DNA from: CF-13 sp036782775
Lineage (GTDB): Bacteria > Chloroflexota > Dormibacteria > CF-121
DNA length: 44,671 nucleotides
Direction: 5' to 3'
Assembly (NCBI GenBank): GCA_036782775.1
Contig: DAIPYJ010000020.1
Location: 1-44,671, forward strand
In this document: positions 16,425 to 23,340 of the stretch, in pieces
Layout: each line of letters begins with the position of its first letter
Position numbering within the stretch: the first letter of the stretch is position 1
Translations under genes and position numbers: made by a program
Notes under the pieces: generated by a model
The model's database searches: none
Told to the model about the DNA's origin: nothing
What the model saw: the letters and a program-made list of their open reading frames with translations, nothing else

Positions 16425-16816
16425 GTCGCCGAACGATCGCGCTCCTCGTCGACGGCATCGTCAAGGTCATCCTGGCAATCGCCCTATTGGGCGCGACTCT
16501 GGCGTCCCGCCTTCCCGGTATGGCCTGGCCGGCGACTCCGATCGCTGTCATCTCCGTCTCAATCGTGCTTGCCCTCGTTGGCATCGCGCTGCTGCTTCTG
16601 GTTCCTCGGCCGACCGACCGAGTGCTGAGCAGCGTGGCGCTCGGAAACACGAGCGTCGCCTTCGTTCTCGCCTTCTGGATGCTGGCGCGCTGGAATCAGT
16701 TCTCGGTCGGGGGCCGGGTGGTGGTGGCGTTTAGCTTGACAGCATTCCTGGCGTTGGCCGTCGTCGAGTTGCTCGGCACGCTCGAAGAAGAACGGCCTAC
16801 TCGAGTTCGAACATGA
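16421..16816 (+). CDS. Small integral membrane protein of unknown function
   Basis: About 131 aa with four hydrophobic stretches: ALLVDGIVKVILAIALLGATLA, IAVISVSIVLALVGIALLLLV, ALGNTSVAFVLAFWMLA and VVVAFSLTAFLALAVVELLG. The first stretch is lost if the gene starts at TTG 16487. Extending to CTG 16421, which overlaps the previous stop as CTGA, keeps it and continues the coupled series, so I prefer CTG at modest confidence. The 3' end overlaps the convergent zinc-finger gene by 20 bp. No family recognised. Confidence 0.5.
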   Translation: MSRRTIALLVDGIVKVILAIALLGATLASRLPGMAWPATPIAVISVSIVLALVGIALLLLVPRPTDRVLSSVALGNTSVAFVLAFWMLARWNQFSVGGRVVVAFSLTAFLALAVVELLGTLEEERPTRVRT

Positions 16817-17069
16817 CGTCGTCGGCGTAGCAGTAGAACCAGTCCTCGCCGCGCTCGAAGGACTTGATCACGGGATGCCCGGTCGCCCGCGCGTGCTTGG
16901 TCGCATGCTTGTTCTTCGACGAGTCGCAGCAGCCGAGGTGGCCGCAGCTCTCGCAGAGGCGGAGGTGAACCCAGCGGTCGCCCATCTTCAAGCACTCCTC
17001 GCAGCCCTTGCTTGTCGGCCTTGGATTTTTGATCTGGTCGAGGTGCGAGCAGACTTTCGTCTTAGCCAT
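16797..17069 (-). CDS. UBP-type zinc finger protein
   Basis: A 90-aa protein that is essentially one ZnF-UBP domain. The metal ligands are visible in order: CSHLDQI, GCEECLKMGDRWVHLRLCESCGHLGCCDSS, then HATKHARATGHPVIKSF, followed by the WFYCYADD strand. In eukaryotes this fold binds the ubiquitin C-terminus; bacterial stand-alone copies exist and their ligand is not known. The ATG at 17069 fits the conserved start MAKTKVCSH; a TTG two codons upstream is less likely. It is divergent from the SIMPL gene. Confidence 0.88.
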   Translation of the reverse strand: MAKTKVCSHLDQIKNPRPTSKGCEECLKMGDRWVHLRLCESCGHLGCCDSSKNKHATKHARATGHPVIKSFERGEDWFYCYADDVMFELE

Positions 17070-17082
17070 CTTCAACCCCAGC

Positions 17083-17094
17083 GTAACGCGTTAC
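17083..17094. promoter_or_regulatory. 12-bp perfect palindrome GTAACGCGTTAC
   Basis: A perfect 12-bp palindrome in the 85-bp gap between two divergent genes (UBP zinc finger and SIMPL protein). Size and place suit an operator for a dimeric repressor. The regulator is unknown. Confidence 0.35.
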
Positions 17095-17154
17095 CGGGAG
17101 TCAGCGTTTTTAGAGCAGATTCATCATCGATTCATGCAAGGAGAGGAGCAGACC

Positions 17155-17922
17155 ATGCGGATGCCGGGAACGCTCGCCACTCGGGGAACCTTGATTGCCA
17201 TCGGCGCTTTGATCGCGATCGCCGCCTCTGCCGTCACCGCCATCGCGGTGCGGGCGGGGTCGAACCAGGCGTCGAGCGGCGGAGTCGTCGGCGCCGGCAG
17301 CGTCGCCGGACCTCGCGATACGGTGACCGTCGTCGGGGAAGGCACGCAAAACGCGACCCCTGACAATGCGACGATCGCTCTCGGGGTTGCGGTCACGCGC
17401 GGTAGCAGCGGCGACGCGATGGCGGCTGCCAGCAGCGAGATGAGCGCCCTGTTGAACGCGATCCGCGCCCAAGGCGTTCAAGACGTCGATATCCAGACCA
17501 CCGGGCTTGGGATCAACCAGAACCAGAACTACGGCCAGGTGACCGGATACAGCGCCTACAACCAGGTGAGCGTCAAGATCCATCACATCGGCAATGTTGG
17601 GGGCGTCATCGCCGCCGCCCAGAAGGCGGTCGGGAACGACATCCAGCTGAATGGGATCAGCCTGATGCTGAGCGACAACACGACCCAGCTGAAGGGAGCT
17701 CGCGAGGCAGCGATGGCGGCTGCGGCCGGACGCGCGAAAGAATGGGCCGGCCTCACGGGGCGGCACCTGGGCAAGGTGCTATCCGTCTCCGAGATCGTCG
17801 GCAATGGGTCGACACCGGCCCCCTGCTATGGGCAGTGCGGCGGCGGGGGTGGCGGTCCGGTGCAAGCCGGCCAGGTCAATGTGACGGTCGACGTCGCCGT
17901 TGTCTACGAGCTGACCGATTAG
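17155..17922 (+). CDS. SIMPL domain (DUF541) envelope protein
   Basis: A 255-aa protein with an N-terminal membrane anchor or signal (LIAIGALIAIAASAVTAIAV). A SIMPL domain follows: DTVTVVGEGTQNATPDNATIALGVAVTR, then IQTTGLGINQNQNYG and a C-terminal strand NVTVDVAVVYEL. Family members such as BP26 and YggE are periplasmic and linked to oxidative stress; a molecular activity is not established. GGAGAGGAG lies just before the ATG at 17155, which rules out the longer in-frame starts. A Gly-rich CGQCGGGGGGP-like loop with two Cys is unusual. Its TAG overlaps the convergent rhodanese TAA as TTAG. Confidence 0.85.
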   Translation: MRMPGTLATRGTLIAIGALIAIAASAVTAIAVRAGSNQASSGGVVGAGSVAGPRDTVTVVGEGTQNATPDNATIALGVAVTRGSSGDAMAAASSEMSALLNAIRAQGVQDVDIQTTGLGINQNQNYGQVTGYSAYNQVSVKIHHIGNVGGVIAAAQKAVGNDIQLNGISLMLSDNTTQLKGAREAAMAAAAGRAKEWAGLTGRHLGKVLSVSEIVGNGSTPAPCYGQCGGGGGGPVQAGQVNVTVDVAVVYELTD

Positions 17923-18359
17923 GCCATGTGAGCCGCGACGTCCTCATGACAGTCGGGGCATTCTTCCTCAGGGCCTGGCGCGTGTTCGGCGTGCTTACTC
18001 TGCGTCGGATAACCAGCCGCGCGCCAGGCGGCCAAACCACCACGCAAGGCCCAGGCCTGTCTGCCTTGCTGTCGAAGGAATTGCGCCACACGGGCGCTGG
18101 TGCCCTCCTCCGGTCAAGTGCAATAGGCGATGATCTCGCGGTCCGGGGGCACCGCACCAAGATGCTGGGCGACTTCCGCCATAGGCCGGGCGGCATTCAA
18201 CGCCCGGATGATGGGCTCGGGTGCGATCCGAATCGAGTTGGGGATTCGACGCGTCACGGCGGGGTAGACGAGCGAACTCGTTACATCGAGCGCCACGGCG
18301 ACGCCCGCGTCGATCTTTTGCCGGGCCGCGGCTGGGTCGATCCGTGGGGCGATCGTCAT
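17919..18359 (-). CDS. Rhodanese-like protein with an in-frame UGA at codon 82 (candidate selenoprotein, or a nonsense-mutated gene)
   Basis: Read through one TGA (18114-18116), the frame gives a full rhodanese domain of 146 aa. Before the UGA it reads REIIAYCT; after it PEEGTSARVAQFLRQQGRQA and LRGGLAAWRAAGYP. The paralogue at 13179-13556 has AYCTCPDDEASRR and LEGGLPAWRAAGYP, so the UGA sits at its second, conserved Cys (TGT there). Downstream of the UGA a two-part hairpin has a GCGCC/GGCGC upper stem and a CGUGU loop 21 nt after the UGA, within the usual bacterial SECIS form. A 27-residue tail with ECPDCHED follows, absent in the paralogue. The start overlaps the upstream gene stop as ATGA. 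Selenocysteine insertion would need selA, selB and selC, not in the window. A plain TGT-to-TGA nonsense change or a sequence error would look the same up to the stop. Confidence 0.6.
18075..18113 (-). promoter_or_regulatory. Candidate bacterial SECIS hairpin just downstream of the rhodanese UGA
   Basis: Beginning one base after the UGA, CGGAGGA can pair with TCCTTCG (7 bp, one G-U), and inside it GCGCC pairs with GGCGC around a CGUGU loop. The loop starts 21 nt after the UGA and has G at its second position. These values fit the published bacterial SECIS model as I recall it (loop about 16-37 nt from the UGA, a G among the first two loop bases). GC-rich coding sequence forms hairpins by chance, so this is support, not proof. 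Confidence 0.4.
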
Positions 18360-18802
18360 CGGCGCCCCTCCGGCGCCGCTTCGGGTAATAGCCAGGGCAA
18401 CGCCTCCGCCATCGGTCGCACCAGCGTGGCGTACTGCTCGTGGCTGATCCGATCCCGGGTCAGCAGGCCAAGCGTTCCGCCGAGAAGCGCCCGCTCGGCC
18501 TTGTGGCCGAGGTCGCCATGCTCGGCCTTCCAGGAGACCAGGGAACTACGTCCTTCGGTGAGATCGAGAATCCGCTTGCGGGCGCCGTCCCAGATCGACG
18601 AGCGGTCGCTTTGCTCGAGCGCTCGCAACGCCGCCCGTTCCGCCTCATGGAAGCGCTGCATGGCGGCCGGATCCTCGTGGCGGTCCCACCCCCAGGCGGC
18701 GCGCTCGATGCCGGCTGGCGATAAGACGCGCGCGTCATTGAGCAGGCGATCGATCCCCTCTTCGCCCTGGCGGTAGCCGTAGCCTTCGGCGTCCGGTGTC
18801 AT
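18356..18802 (-). CDS. Protein of unknown function upstream of the UGA-containing rhodanese
   Basis: A 148-aa soluble, largely helical protein rich in Arg, Glu, Ala and Leu, for example GIDRLLNDARVLSP and MQRFHEAERAALRALEQSDR. It has no signal peptide, Cys pair or catalytic motif that I recognise. Its TGA overlaps the rhodanese ATG (ATGA), so the two are co-translated and probably act together. A TAGACT box lies ten bases before its ATG, marking it as the first gene of the pair. Confidence 0.65.
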   Translation of the reverse strand: MTPDAEGYGYRQGEEGIDRLLNDARVLSPAGIERAAWGWDRHEDPAAMQRFHEAERAALRALEQSDRSSIWDGARKRILDLTEGRSSLVSWKAEHGDLGHKAERALLGGTLGLLTRDRISHEQYATLVRPMAEALPWLLPEAAPEGRR

Positions 18803-18812
18803 CGCGCAGCCC

Positions 18813-18818
18813 AGTCTA
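18813..18818 (-). promoter_or_regulatory. -10 box TAGACT of the unknown gene-rhodanese pair
   Basis: TAGACT on the minus strand, ten bases before the ATG at 18802. No clear -35 and no ribosome binding site between. Confidence 0.45.
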
Positions 18819-18853
18819 AGGACTTTGGTCGATTCGAGATCCGGCGCCGTGCG

Positions 18854-19492
18854 TTAGACAAGGATCCAGCCCAGTCCGATCGCGCGGGCCACCGCTTCGG
18901 CGCGGGACCGGGCGTTGATTTTGCCGAGGATGGCCGCCGCATGAAATTTGACGGTGTGCTCGCTGATCTGCAGGCGGCGCGCGATCTGCCGGTTCGTCAA
19001 ACCGCGCGCCATCAGCTGCAGCACTTCGAGCTCACGCGTGGTCAGAGATTCTTTCGGGGCGCTAACCGCAGGGTCGACCGGTTCTTCAACCGGCAGCAGG
19101 CTGCGGATGTCGGCCCGTGGGAGCACGACCAGGCCATGGGTCGCGGCGACCAGCGCAGCGGCGATCGTCTCAGGGGAGGTTCCGCTCGGAAGCATCGCCG
19201 ACGCTCCGAACGCGAGCGCCTGCGCAAGACCGCCCTGGTCAGCCGCGAGCGCGACGATGGGAATGCCGGGCTCGGCGGTGGAGAATCGGGCAATCGCATC
19301 GAGGTCTTCGAGCTCGCCCTCGGCCGCGTCGAGTAGCACGACATCCGGGAGCACCTGAGCCACGAGGGAGTTTGCCTCCGGCACTCCGGCGGTCCCGGCG
19401 ACGATCAGCTTGGGAAGTCCCGTCAGCAGCGAGGCAAGCCCCGAGCGGGCAAAGGCGTTGGCGGAGACGACGAGCACACGGATCTCCGACAT
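18854..19492 (-). CDS. LuxR/NarL-type regulator with a degenerate receiver domain
   Basis: A 212-aa protein with a receiver-like N-terminal domain and a LuxR helix-turn-helix. The DNA-binding part is intact: SLTTRELEVLQLMARGLTNRQIARRLQISEHTVKFHAAAILGKI. The receiver keeps the presumed phospho-Asp (PDVVLLDAA). But the two acidic metal residues after the first strand are replaced (VLVVSANAFARSG instead of the usual VDDH), and the switch Lys region reads SAMLPSGTSPE. It is thus probably not controlled by ordinary phosphorylation. No histidine kinase is adjacent. GCATGC repeats lie upstream. Confidence 0.85.
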   Translation of the reverse strand: MSEIRVLVVSANAFARSGLASLLTGLPKLIVAGTAGVPEANSLVAQVLPDVVLLDAAEGELEDLDAIARFSTAEPGIPIVALAADQGGLAQALAFGASAMLPSGTSPETIAAALVAATHGLVVLPRADIRSLLPVEEPVDPAVSAPKESLTTRELEVLQLMARGLTNRQIARRLQISEHTVKFHAAAILGKINARSRAEAVARAIGLGWILV

Positions 19493-19512
19493 GGAAGCAG
19501 TTCTACCCCAGC

Positions 19513-19533
19513 GCATGCAGGCGAACCGCATGC
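19513..19533. repeat. Pair of GCATGC palindromes upstream of the LuxR-type gene
   Basis: GCATGC at 19513-19518 and 19528-19533, spaced 15 bp apart, lie 20-40 bp upstream of the regulator start and just beyond the glycosylase stop. They could be an autoregulatory site; no test is possible from sequence. Confidence 0.3.
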
Positions 19534-19542
19534 AAGATCGAT

Positions 19543-20526
19543 TTAGGTCCGGTCGGCGGTTTCCTCGAGCCAGTCGCGGGTCAGAAAGAGCCAGAAGGCT
19601 AGGCCGGCGTACTGGCCATAGCGCGCGAACCGCCGCATCATGGTGCGATCGCTCAGCGGTCGCTTGCGGCCGAGCAGTCGCGCGTACTTGGGGCGGGTCC
19701 AGGAATCGAGGATGAGCCGGTCGTACCGGCCCAGCATCAACATGATGTGCGCCGCAGCGTATGGACCGACGCCGGGCAGAGCCTGCAGCTCCCGGGCCAT
19801 CTGGTCATCGGGAAGTTCCTCGGGCGACTTCGTCGCTAGCCGCTCGAGATCGACGCGGCCATGAGCCACGTCGCGGGCGAGCTGTTGCAGATATGGACCG
19901 CGATAGCCGGCGCCCGCAACCTTCTTATAGAAGGTCTCGGATGCGTCCGCCATTGCCTGCGGCGTAGGAAAGGCGCGGCCGTACGGGCCGGTCGGCGGCG
20001 CGTTGGGCGCCTCCTCGCCGAGGTGCTCGACCAGGGCATTGACCATGCGGGTGGTTCCGCCCCAAGACGTATTCGTGGTACAGATCGTCTTGACGACGTC
20101 TTCGAACACGGTCGGGCTGCGGACCATGCGCCCGGCCCCCTTGACAACCCAGCGCAGGTCGGGATCGGTTAAGGCTGCGGAATAAAAGTCCGACAGATCG
20201 ACGTCGAGACTGAGGACGTGCCGGACCTGCGCCATGACGGCGGATCCAATGCGCGTCGTCATCGGTTGGTCGGCAACGGTCACCAGCCCATGGCCAGGTC
20301 GCGCTTGCGAAATTGACACGGTTCGCGGGCTCGAGTCGGGGAGCGGCAAGGTGATCTCGAAGGTCCAGGCCACCTGATCCAGTCGCATCGGCGGGAGCTC
20401 GGCAATGCCATGCGAAAGGAAAACACGACGCAAGTCGACGACCTCGTTGGCCGGCCCGAGCAGCGGGAACTCGGCCGTCCACGTTGGCGGCGCCTTGCTC
20501 GGTTGTCTCGGCGCGGCAATGGTCAC
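19543..20526 (-). CDS. HhH-GPD family DNA glycosylase (3-methyladenine / 8-oxoguanine type)
   Basis: Base-excision repair glycosylase of 327 aa. The C-terminal two thirds hold the HhH-GPD fold: the hairpin LQALPGVGPYAAAHIMLMLG, followed by YDRLILDSWTRPKY where the catalytic Asp sits. The N-terminal region (about 1-110) resembles the beta domain of AlkA/OGG-type enzymes. No Fe-S Cys cluster is present, so it is not an EndoIII/MutY relative. It starts inside the stop of the GNAT gene (ATGA overlap) and is the last gene of the aro operon, an odd partner for amino acid synthesis. Confidence 0.85.
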   Translation of the reverse strand: MTIAAPRQPSKAPPTWTAEFPLLGPANEVVDLRRVFLSHGIAELPPMRLDQVAWTFEITLPLPDSSPRTVSISQARPGHGLVTVADQPMTTRIGSAVMAQVRHVLSLDVDLSDFYSAALTDPDLRWVVKGAGRMVRSPTVFEDVVKTICTTNTSWGGTTRMVNALVEHLGEEAPNAPPTGPYGRAFPTPQAMADASETFYKKVAGAGYRGPYLQQLARDVAHGRVDLERLATKSPEELPDDQMARELQALPGVGPYAAAHIMLMLGRYDRLILDSWTRPKYARLLGRKRPLSDRTMMRRFARYGQYAGLAFWLFLTRDWLEETADRT

Positions 20527-21329
20527 CTGGTTTTCGTCCAGGTATGTTGCTGGCCGACCGGCCGGTAGCCAAGCCGAGCGTAGAACGCCGGCAGATGCCC
20601 GTCCTCATCGGTCTGCAGCACCAGCCGGTCGCCGCCAAGTCGATGGGCCTCGGTCGCCATCGCCTGAGTCAGGGCGCCGCCAGCCCCCCTGCGGCGCGCA
20701 TCGGGTCGGGTATAGACGCCGTGCAGATAAACCGTGCGGCCATGCTGAAAAAGGCCGGCATGGGAAAGGCGTCGGTCGTCCTCATAGAGAAGGTAGTAGC
20801 GGTGCGGGGTATTCTCGGCCCGCCATCGACATAGCCTCAGGTACTGATCCGTCATCGGCTGACTCCATTCGTGCTCGCGTGCGTCGGTCCGAAGGGATTC
20901 TTCGAAGTCAGCCCAGGGCAGGTCGCCAGCTACCTCGGCGACGGAGAACCCCCTCCCTGACCCTCCCCCGGTACCGGGGGAGGGAAAAGGATCCGCAAAG
21001 ACGTGGACCATGGCGACGCGAACGTCGTGGCGATAGCCAGCCTCGGTTAGAAACCGGAGGTTTGCGACGGTCGCCGGATCTCGACTGTCGATGCGAATCT
21101 GTTTCGGGCCGGGTAGCAGCTCGTCGACGGCGCGGTTGACGTCTTCGATCGACCAAGAAGGCGCGACAAGCCGCGCGATCACGTTCAAAAAGAAGAGATC
21201 GGGATACTCGGGATGTCTGATGACCTCGCCGAACGGATGGCGAGTCGAGTGTGATCCGAGCCGCGCTTGGGCGGCGGCTGCATCGAAGACCTCGTCGGCG
21301 AGGACCTCGAGCTGGATGCTCACCGACAC
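20523..21329 (-). CDS. GNAT family N-acetyltransferase carrying an in-frame palindromic repeat
   Basis: A 268-aa protein with a C-terminal GNAT domain: the acetyl-CoA loop is TRPDARRRGAGGALTQAM, followed by DEDGHLPAFYARLGYRPVG. The N-terminal 110 residues are a less obvious domain, perhaps a decayed second GNAT. At residues 115-128 the chain reads FPSPGTGGGSGRGF, coded by a perfect 24-bp palindrome (20961-20984) of the dispersed repeat family; it lies in a linker between domains. The start is GTG, overlapping the aroQ stop by ten bases. The acceptor substrate is unknown. Confidence 0.82.
   Translation of the reverse strand: MSVSIQLEVLADEVFDAAAAQARLGSHSTRHPFGEVIRHPEYPDLFFLNVIARLVAPSWSIEDVNRAVDELLPGPKQIRIDSRDPATVANLRFLTEAGYRHDVRVAMVHVFADPFPSPGTGGGSGRGFSVAEVAGDLPWADFEESLRTDAREHEWSQPMTDQYLRLCRWRAENTPHRYYLLYEDDRRLSHAGLFQHGRTVYLHGVYTRPDARRRGAGGALTQAMATEAHRLGGDRLVLQTDEDGHLPAFYARLGYRPVGQQHTWTKTR
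20948..20990. repeat. GC-rich palindromic repeat inside the GNAT coding sequence
   Basis: CCCTCCCCCGGT / ACCGGGGGAGGG form a perfect palindrome at 20961-20984, with CCCCCTCCCTGA before it and AAAAGG after it, as in the intergenic copies. It keeps the reading frame and is read as FPSPGTGGGSGRGF on the minus strand. Confidence 0.8.
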
Positions 21330-21751
21330 AAGGTTGCAAGGTAGGTCAGCGCGGCGAGGTAGCCCTCGAAGCCCAGGCCGGAGATCACGCCGCGCGCCGC
21401 CGCGCCAGTGACCAGGCGATGGCGCTCGGGCTCGCGGGCGAAGACATTCGAGATATGCACCTCGACAACCGGCTTGCCTGATCCGCGCAAGACGTCGGCA
21501 ATCGCGAGGCTGTAATGCGAGAACGCCCCCGGATTGATGATGATCGCGTCGCAGCTTGGCGCCTCCCGCTCGATGGCGTCGATCAGACCGCCCTCGGCAT
21601 TCGATTGCAGGCAGCGCAGCTCAACGCCCAGCTCGCGCGCTCGCTCCTGGAGCATCGCCTCGAGGTCGGCAAGCGTCTTCGTCCCATATATCTCCGGCTC
21701 GCGGCGCCCCAGGCTTGCCAGGTTCGGGCCGTTGAGGACCAGGATTTTCAC
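21320..21751 (-). CDS. aroQ: 3-dehydroquinate dehydratase, type II
   Basis: Third step of the shikimate pathway: 3-dehydroquinate to 3-dehydroshikimate. The 143-aa length and motifs are those of the dodecameric type II enzyme: LNGPNLASLGRREPEIYG with the catalytic loop Arg and Tyr, QSNAEGGLIDAI, IINPGAFSHYSLAIADVL with Asn and His, and VEVHISNVFAREPERH. Its start overlaps the aroKB stop by four bases within the aro operon. The call is firm. Confidence 0.95.
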   Translation of the reverse strand: MKILVLNGPNLASLGRREPEIYGTKTLADLEAMLQERARELGVELRCLQSNAEGGLIDAIEREAPSCDAIIINPGAFSHYSLAIADVLRGSGKPVVEVHISNVFAREPERHRLVTGAAARGVISGLGFEGYLAALTYLATLCR

Positions 21752-23340
21752 TGGAATAGAACCTCGTCGAGAGCCGCGTTCACGAGCTTGGCGGGAACGC
21801 TCAGCCCGAAGGCCGCACGGCCCCGATCCTCGAGGAGCACCCAGCGGAGCTCGCCTTCCCGTGCCTTTTTATCGTGGCGTAGGGAGTCGAGGAGCCGAGC
21901 CCGGTCGACCGTCGGCCGCGTGGCTAAGAGCCCGGCGCGCCGCAAAAGATCATGCTGCACACTGGCAACATCAGCCGGACAGCGGCCTATCAGCGTGCTC
22001 ATCCGGGCCGCTACCTCCATTCCCCAGGCGACAGCGATGCCGTGCCGGACCGCGCCAAAACCAAGCGCCCGCTCGAGCGCGTGGCCGACGGTGTGGCCAT
22101 AGTTGAGGATCGCCCGCTGGCCCGTTTCATTGGCGTCCGCGGCAACGACCCGGGACTTGATGGCGACCGCACGCGCAACCGCCTCGACCAGCGCACTCGG
22201 ATCGCGCTCGAGGAGCAAGGAAAGATTCGTTTGGAGCCAGTCGACGAAGGCGCCGTCGCCCACGAGCGCCGCCTTGATGATCTCCGCGATCGAGGCGCGG
22301 TAATCATCGTCGGGAAGTGTGAAAAGCGAATCCAGGTCCGCAAAGATTCCGGACGGTTGGTGGAAGGCGCCCACCAGGTTCTTGCCAGCGGGAAGGTTGA
22401 TACCGGTCTTGCCGCCAATGCTGCTGTCGACCATCGCGAGCAGCGTGGTGGGGACCTGAAGATAGCGAATCCCGCGCATCCAGGTGGCAGCGGCGAATCC
22501 GGCGACGTCGCCGACCGTGCCGCCGCCAAGCGCAATGATGAGCCCGCTTCGGTCGACGCCCTCTATTGCCAGGGCATGGTAGATCTGCGCTAGGACGACC
22601 AGATCCTTCGCCGGCTCGCCGGCAGGTAACAGATGGACGCCAGCCTTCACACCGATACCGGTTAGCCGATTGACCAGAGGTCGGCCATGCGCCTGAAAGA
22701 TCCGGTCATCGCTTACCAGAAGGATGGGGCCATGGCCGGCAAATCGTCGCGCGGCCGACTCGACCAGGCCTGACAGACTGCGCCCGATGACGACCTCGTA
22801 AGCGGCGCCCGGGACCTCGACCGGCACCCGGCGGAGAGCCGCTGACGGCAGGCTGCCGGCGATCCTCTCAGCGAGCTCAGCTGGACGGTGGCTGTCAGTC
22901 TCGACCACGAGATCGGCCTCCAGATAGCGCGCGGTTCGCGCCGGCATCAGGGAGGCGATCGCGGCATGGGTGCCCGGTTGGAGCAGAGGGCGCCCCCTGG
23001 ACCCCTCGAGGCGGCGCTCTAGCTCTGCGGGCTCGGCCGTGAGCGCGACCACCGTATTGCCGGCGCGCATCTGGCGCCAGTTGTCTTCGGCCAGCGGGGC
23101 TCCGCCGCCGGCCGCGATCACGGCTCCATCGCGCCGTAGCGCGCGGGCCAGCCCGCGGCCTTCTCGCTGCCGAAAGCCGGTCTCCCCTTCCGCCGCGAAA
23201 ATTTCGGAAATCGACCGGCCGGCCTCGGCTTCGATCTCGCCATCGAGATCGACGAACGGGCGCTCGAGCTTTTGCGCCAGCGCCATGCCAACGGTGGATT
23301 TCCCACTGCCCATGAATCCGACCAGCACAATGTTGTTCAC
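21748..23340 (-). CDS. aroKB: Shikimate kinase / 3-dehydroquinate synthase fusion
   Basis: One 530-aa chain with two pathway enzymes. Residues 1-170 are shikimate kinase (P-loop GFMGSGKSTVG, DLDGEIE, and AGGGAPL). Residues about 172-530 are dehydroquinate synthase (NAD site GGGTVGDVAGFAAATWMRG, metal and substrate region TTLLAMVDSSIGGKTGINLP, and the NYGHTVGHALE metal His). Such fusions are known in several bacteria. The fused steps are not consecutive (steps 2 and 5). It starts by overlap with the aroC stop and couples to aroQ. Confidence 0.95.
   Translation of the reverse strand: MNNIVLVGFMGSGKSTVGMALAQKLERPFVDLDGEIEAEAGRSISEIFAAEGETGFRQREGRGLARALRRDGAVIAAGGGAPLAEDNWRQMRAGNTVVALTAEPAELERRLEGSRGRPLLQPGTHAAIASLMPARTARYLEADLVVETDSHRPAELAERIAGSLPSAALRRVPVEVPGAAYEVVIGRSLSGLVESAARRFAGHGPILLVSDDRIFQAHGRPLVNRLTGIGVKAGVHLLPAGEPAKDLVVLAQIYHALAIEGVDRSGLIIALGGGTVGDVAGFAAATWMRGIRYLQVPTTLLAMVDSSIGGKTGINLPAGKNLVGAFHQPSGIFADLDSLFTLPDDDYRASIAEIIKAALVGDGAFVDWLQTNLSLLLERDPSALVEAVARAVAIKSRVVAADANETGQRAILNYGHTVGHALERALGFGAVRHGIAVAWGMEVAARMSTLIGRCPADVASVQHDLLRRAGLLATRPTVDRARLLDSLRHDKKAREGELRWVLLEDRGRAAFGLSVPAKLVNAALDEVLFQ

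Noticed and set aside
17876..18196. A long minus-strand frame covering the rhodanese 3' half
   Set aside because: It is in another frame with no rhodanese-like sequence; the real continuation is the UGA frame, which lacks an internal ATG and so is easily missed.
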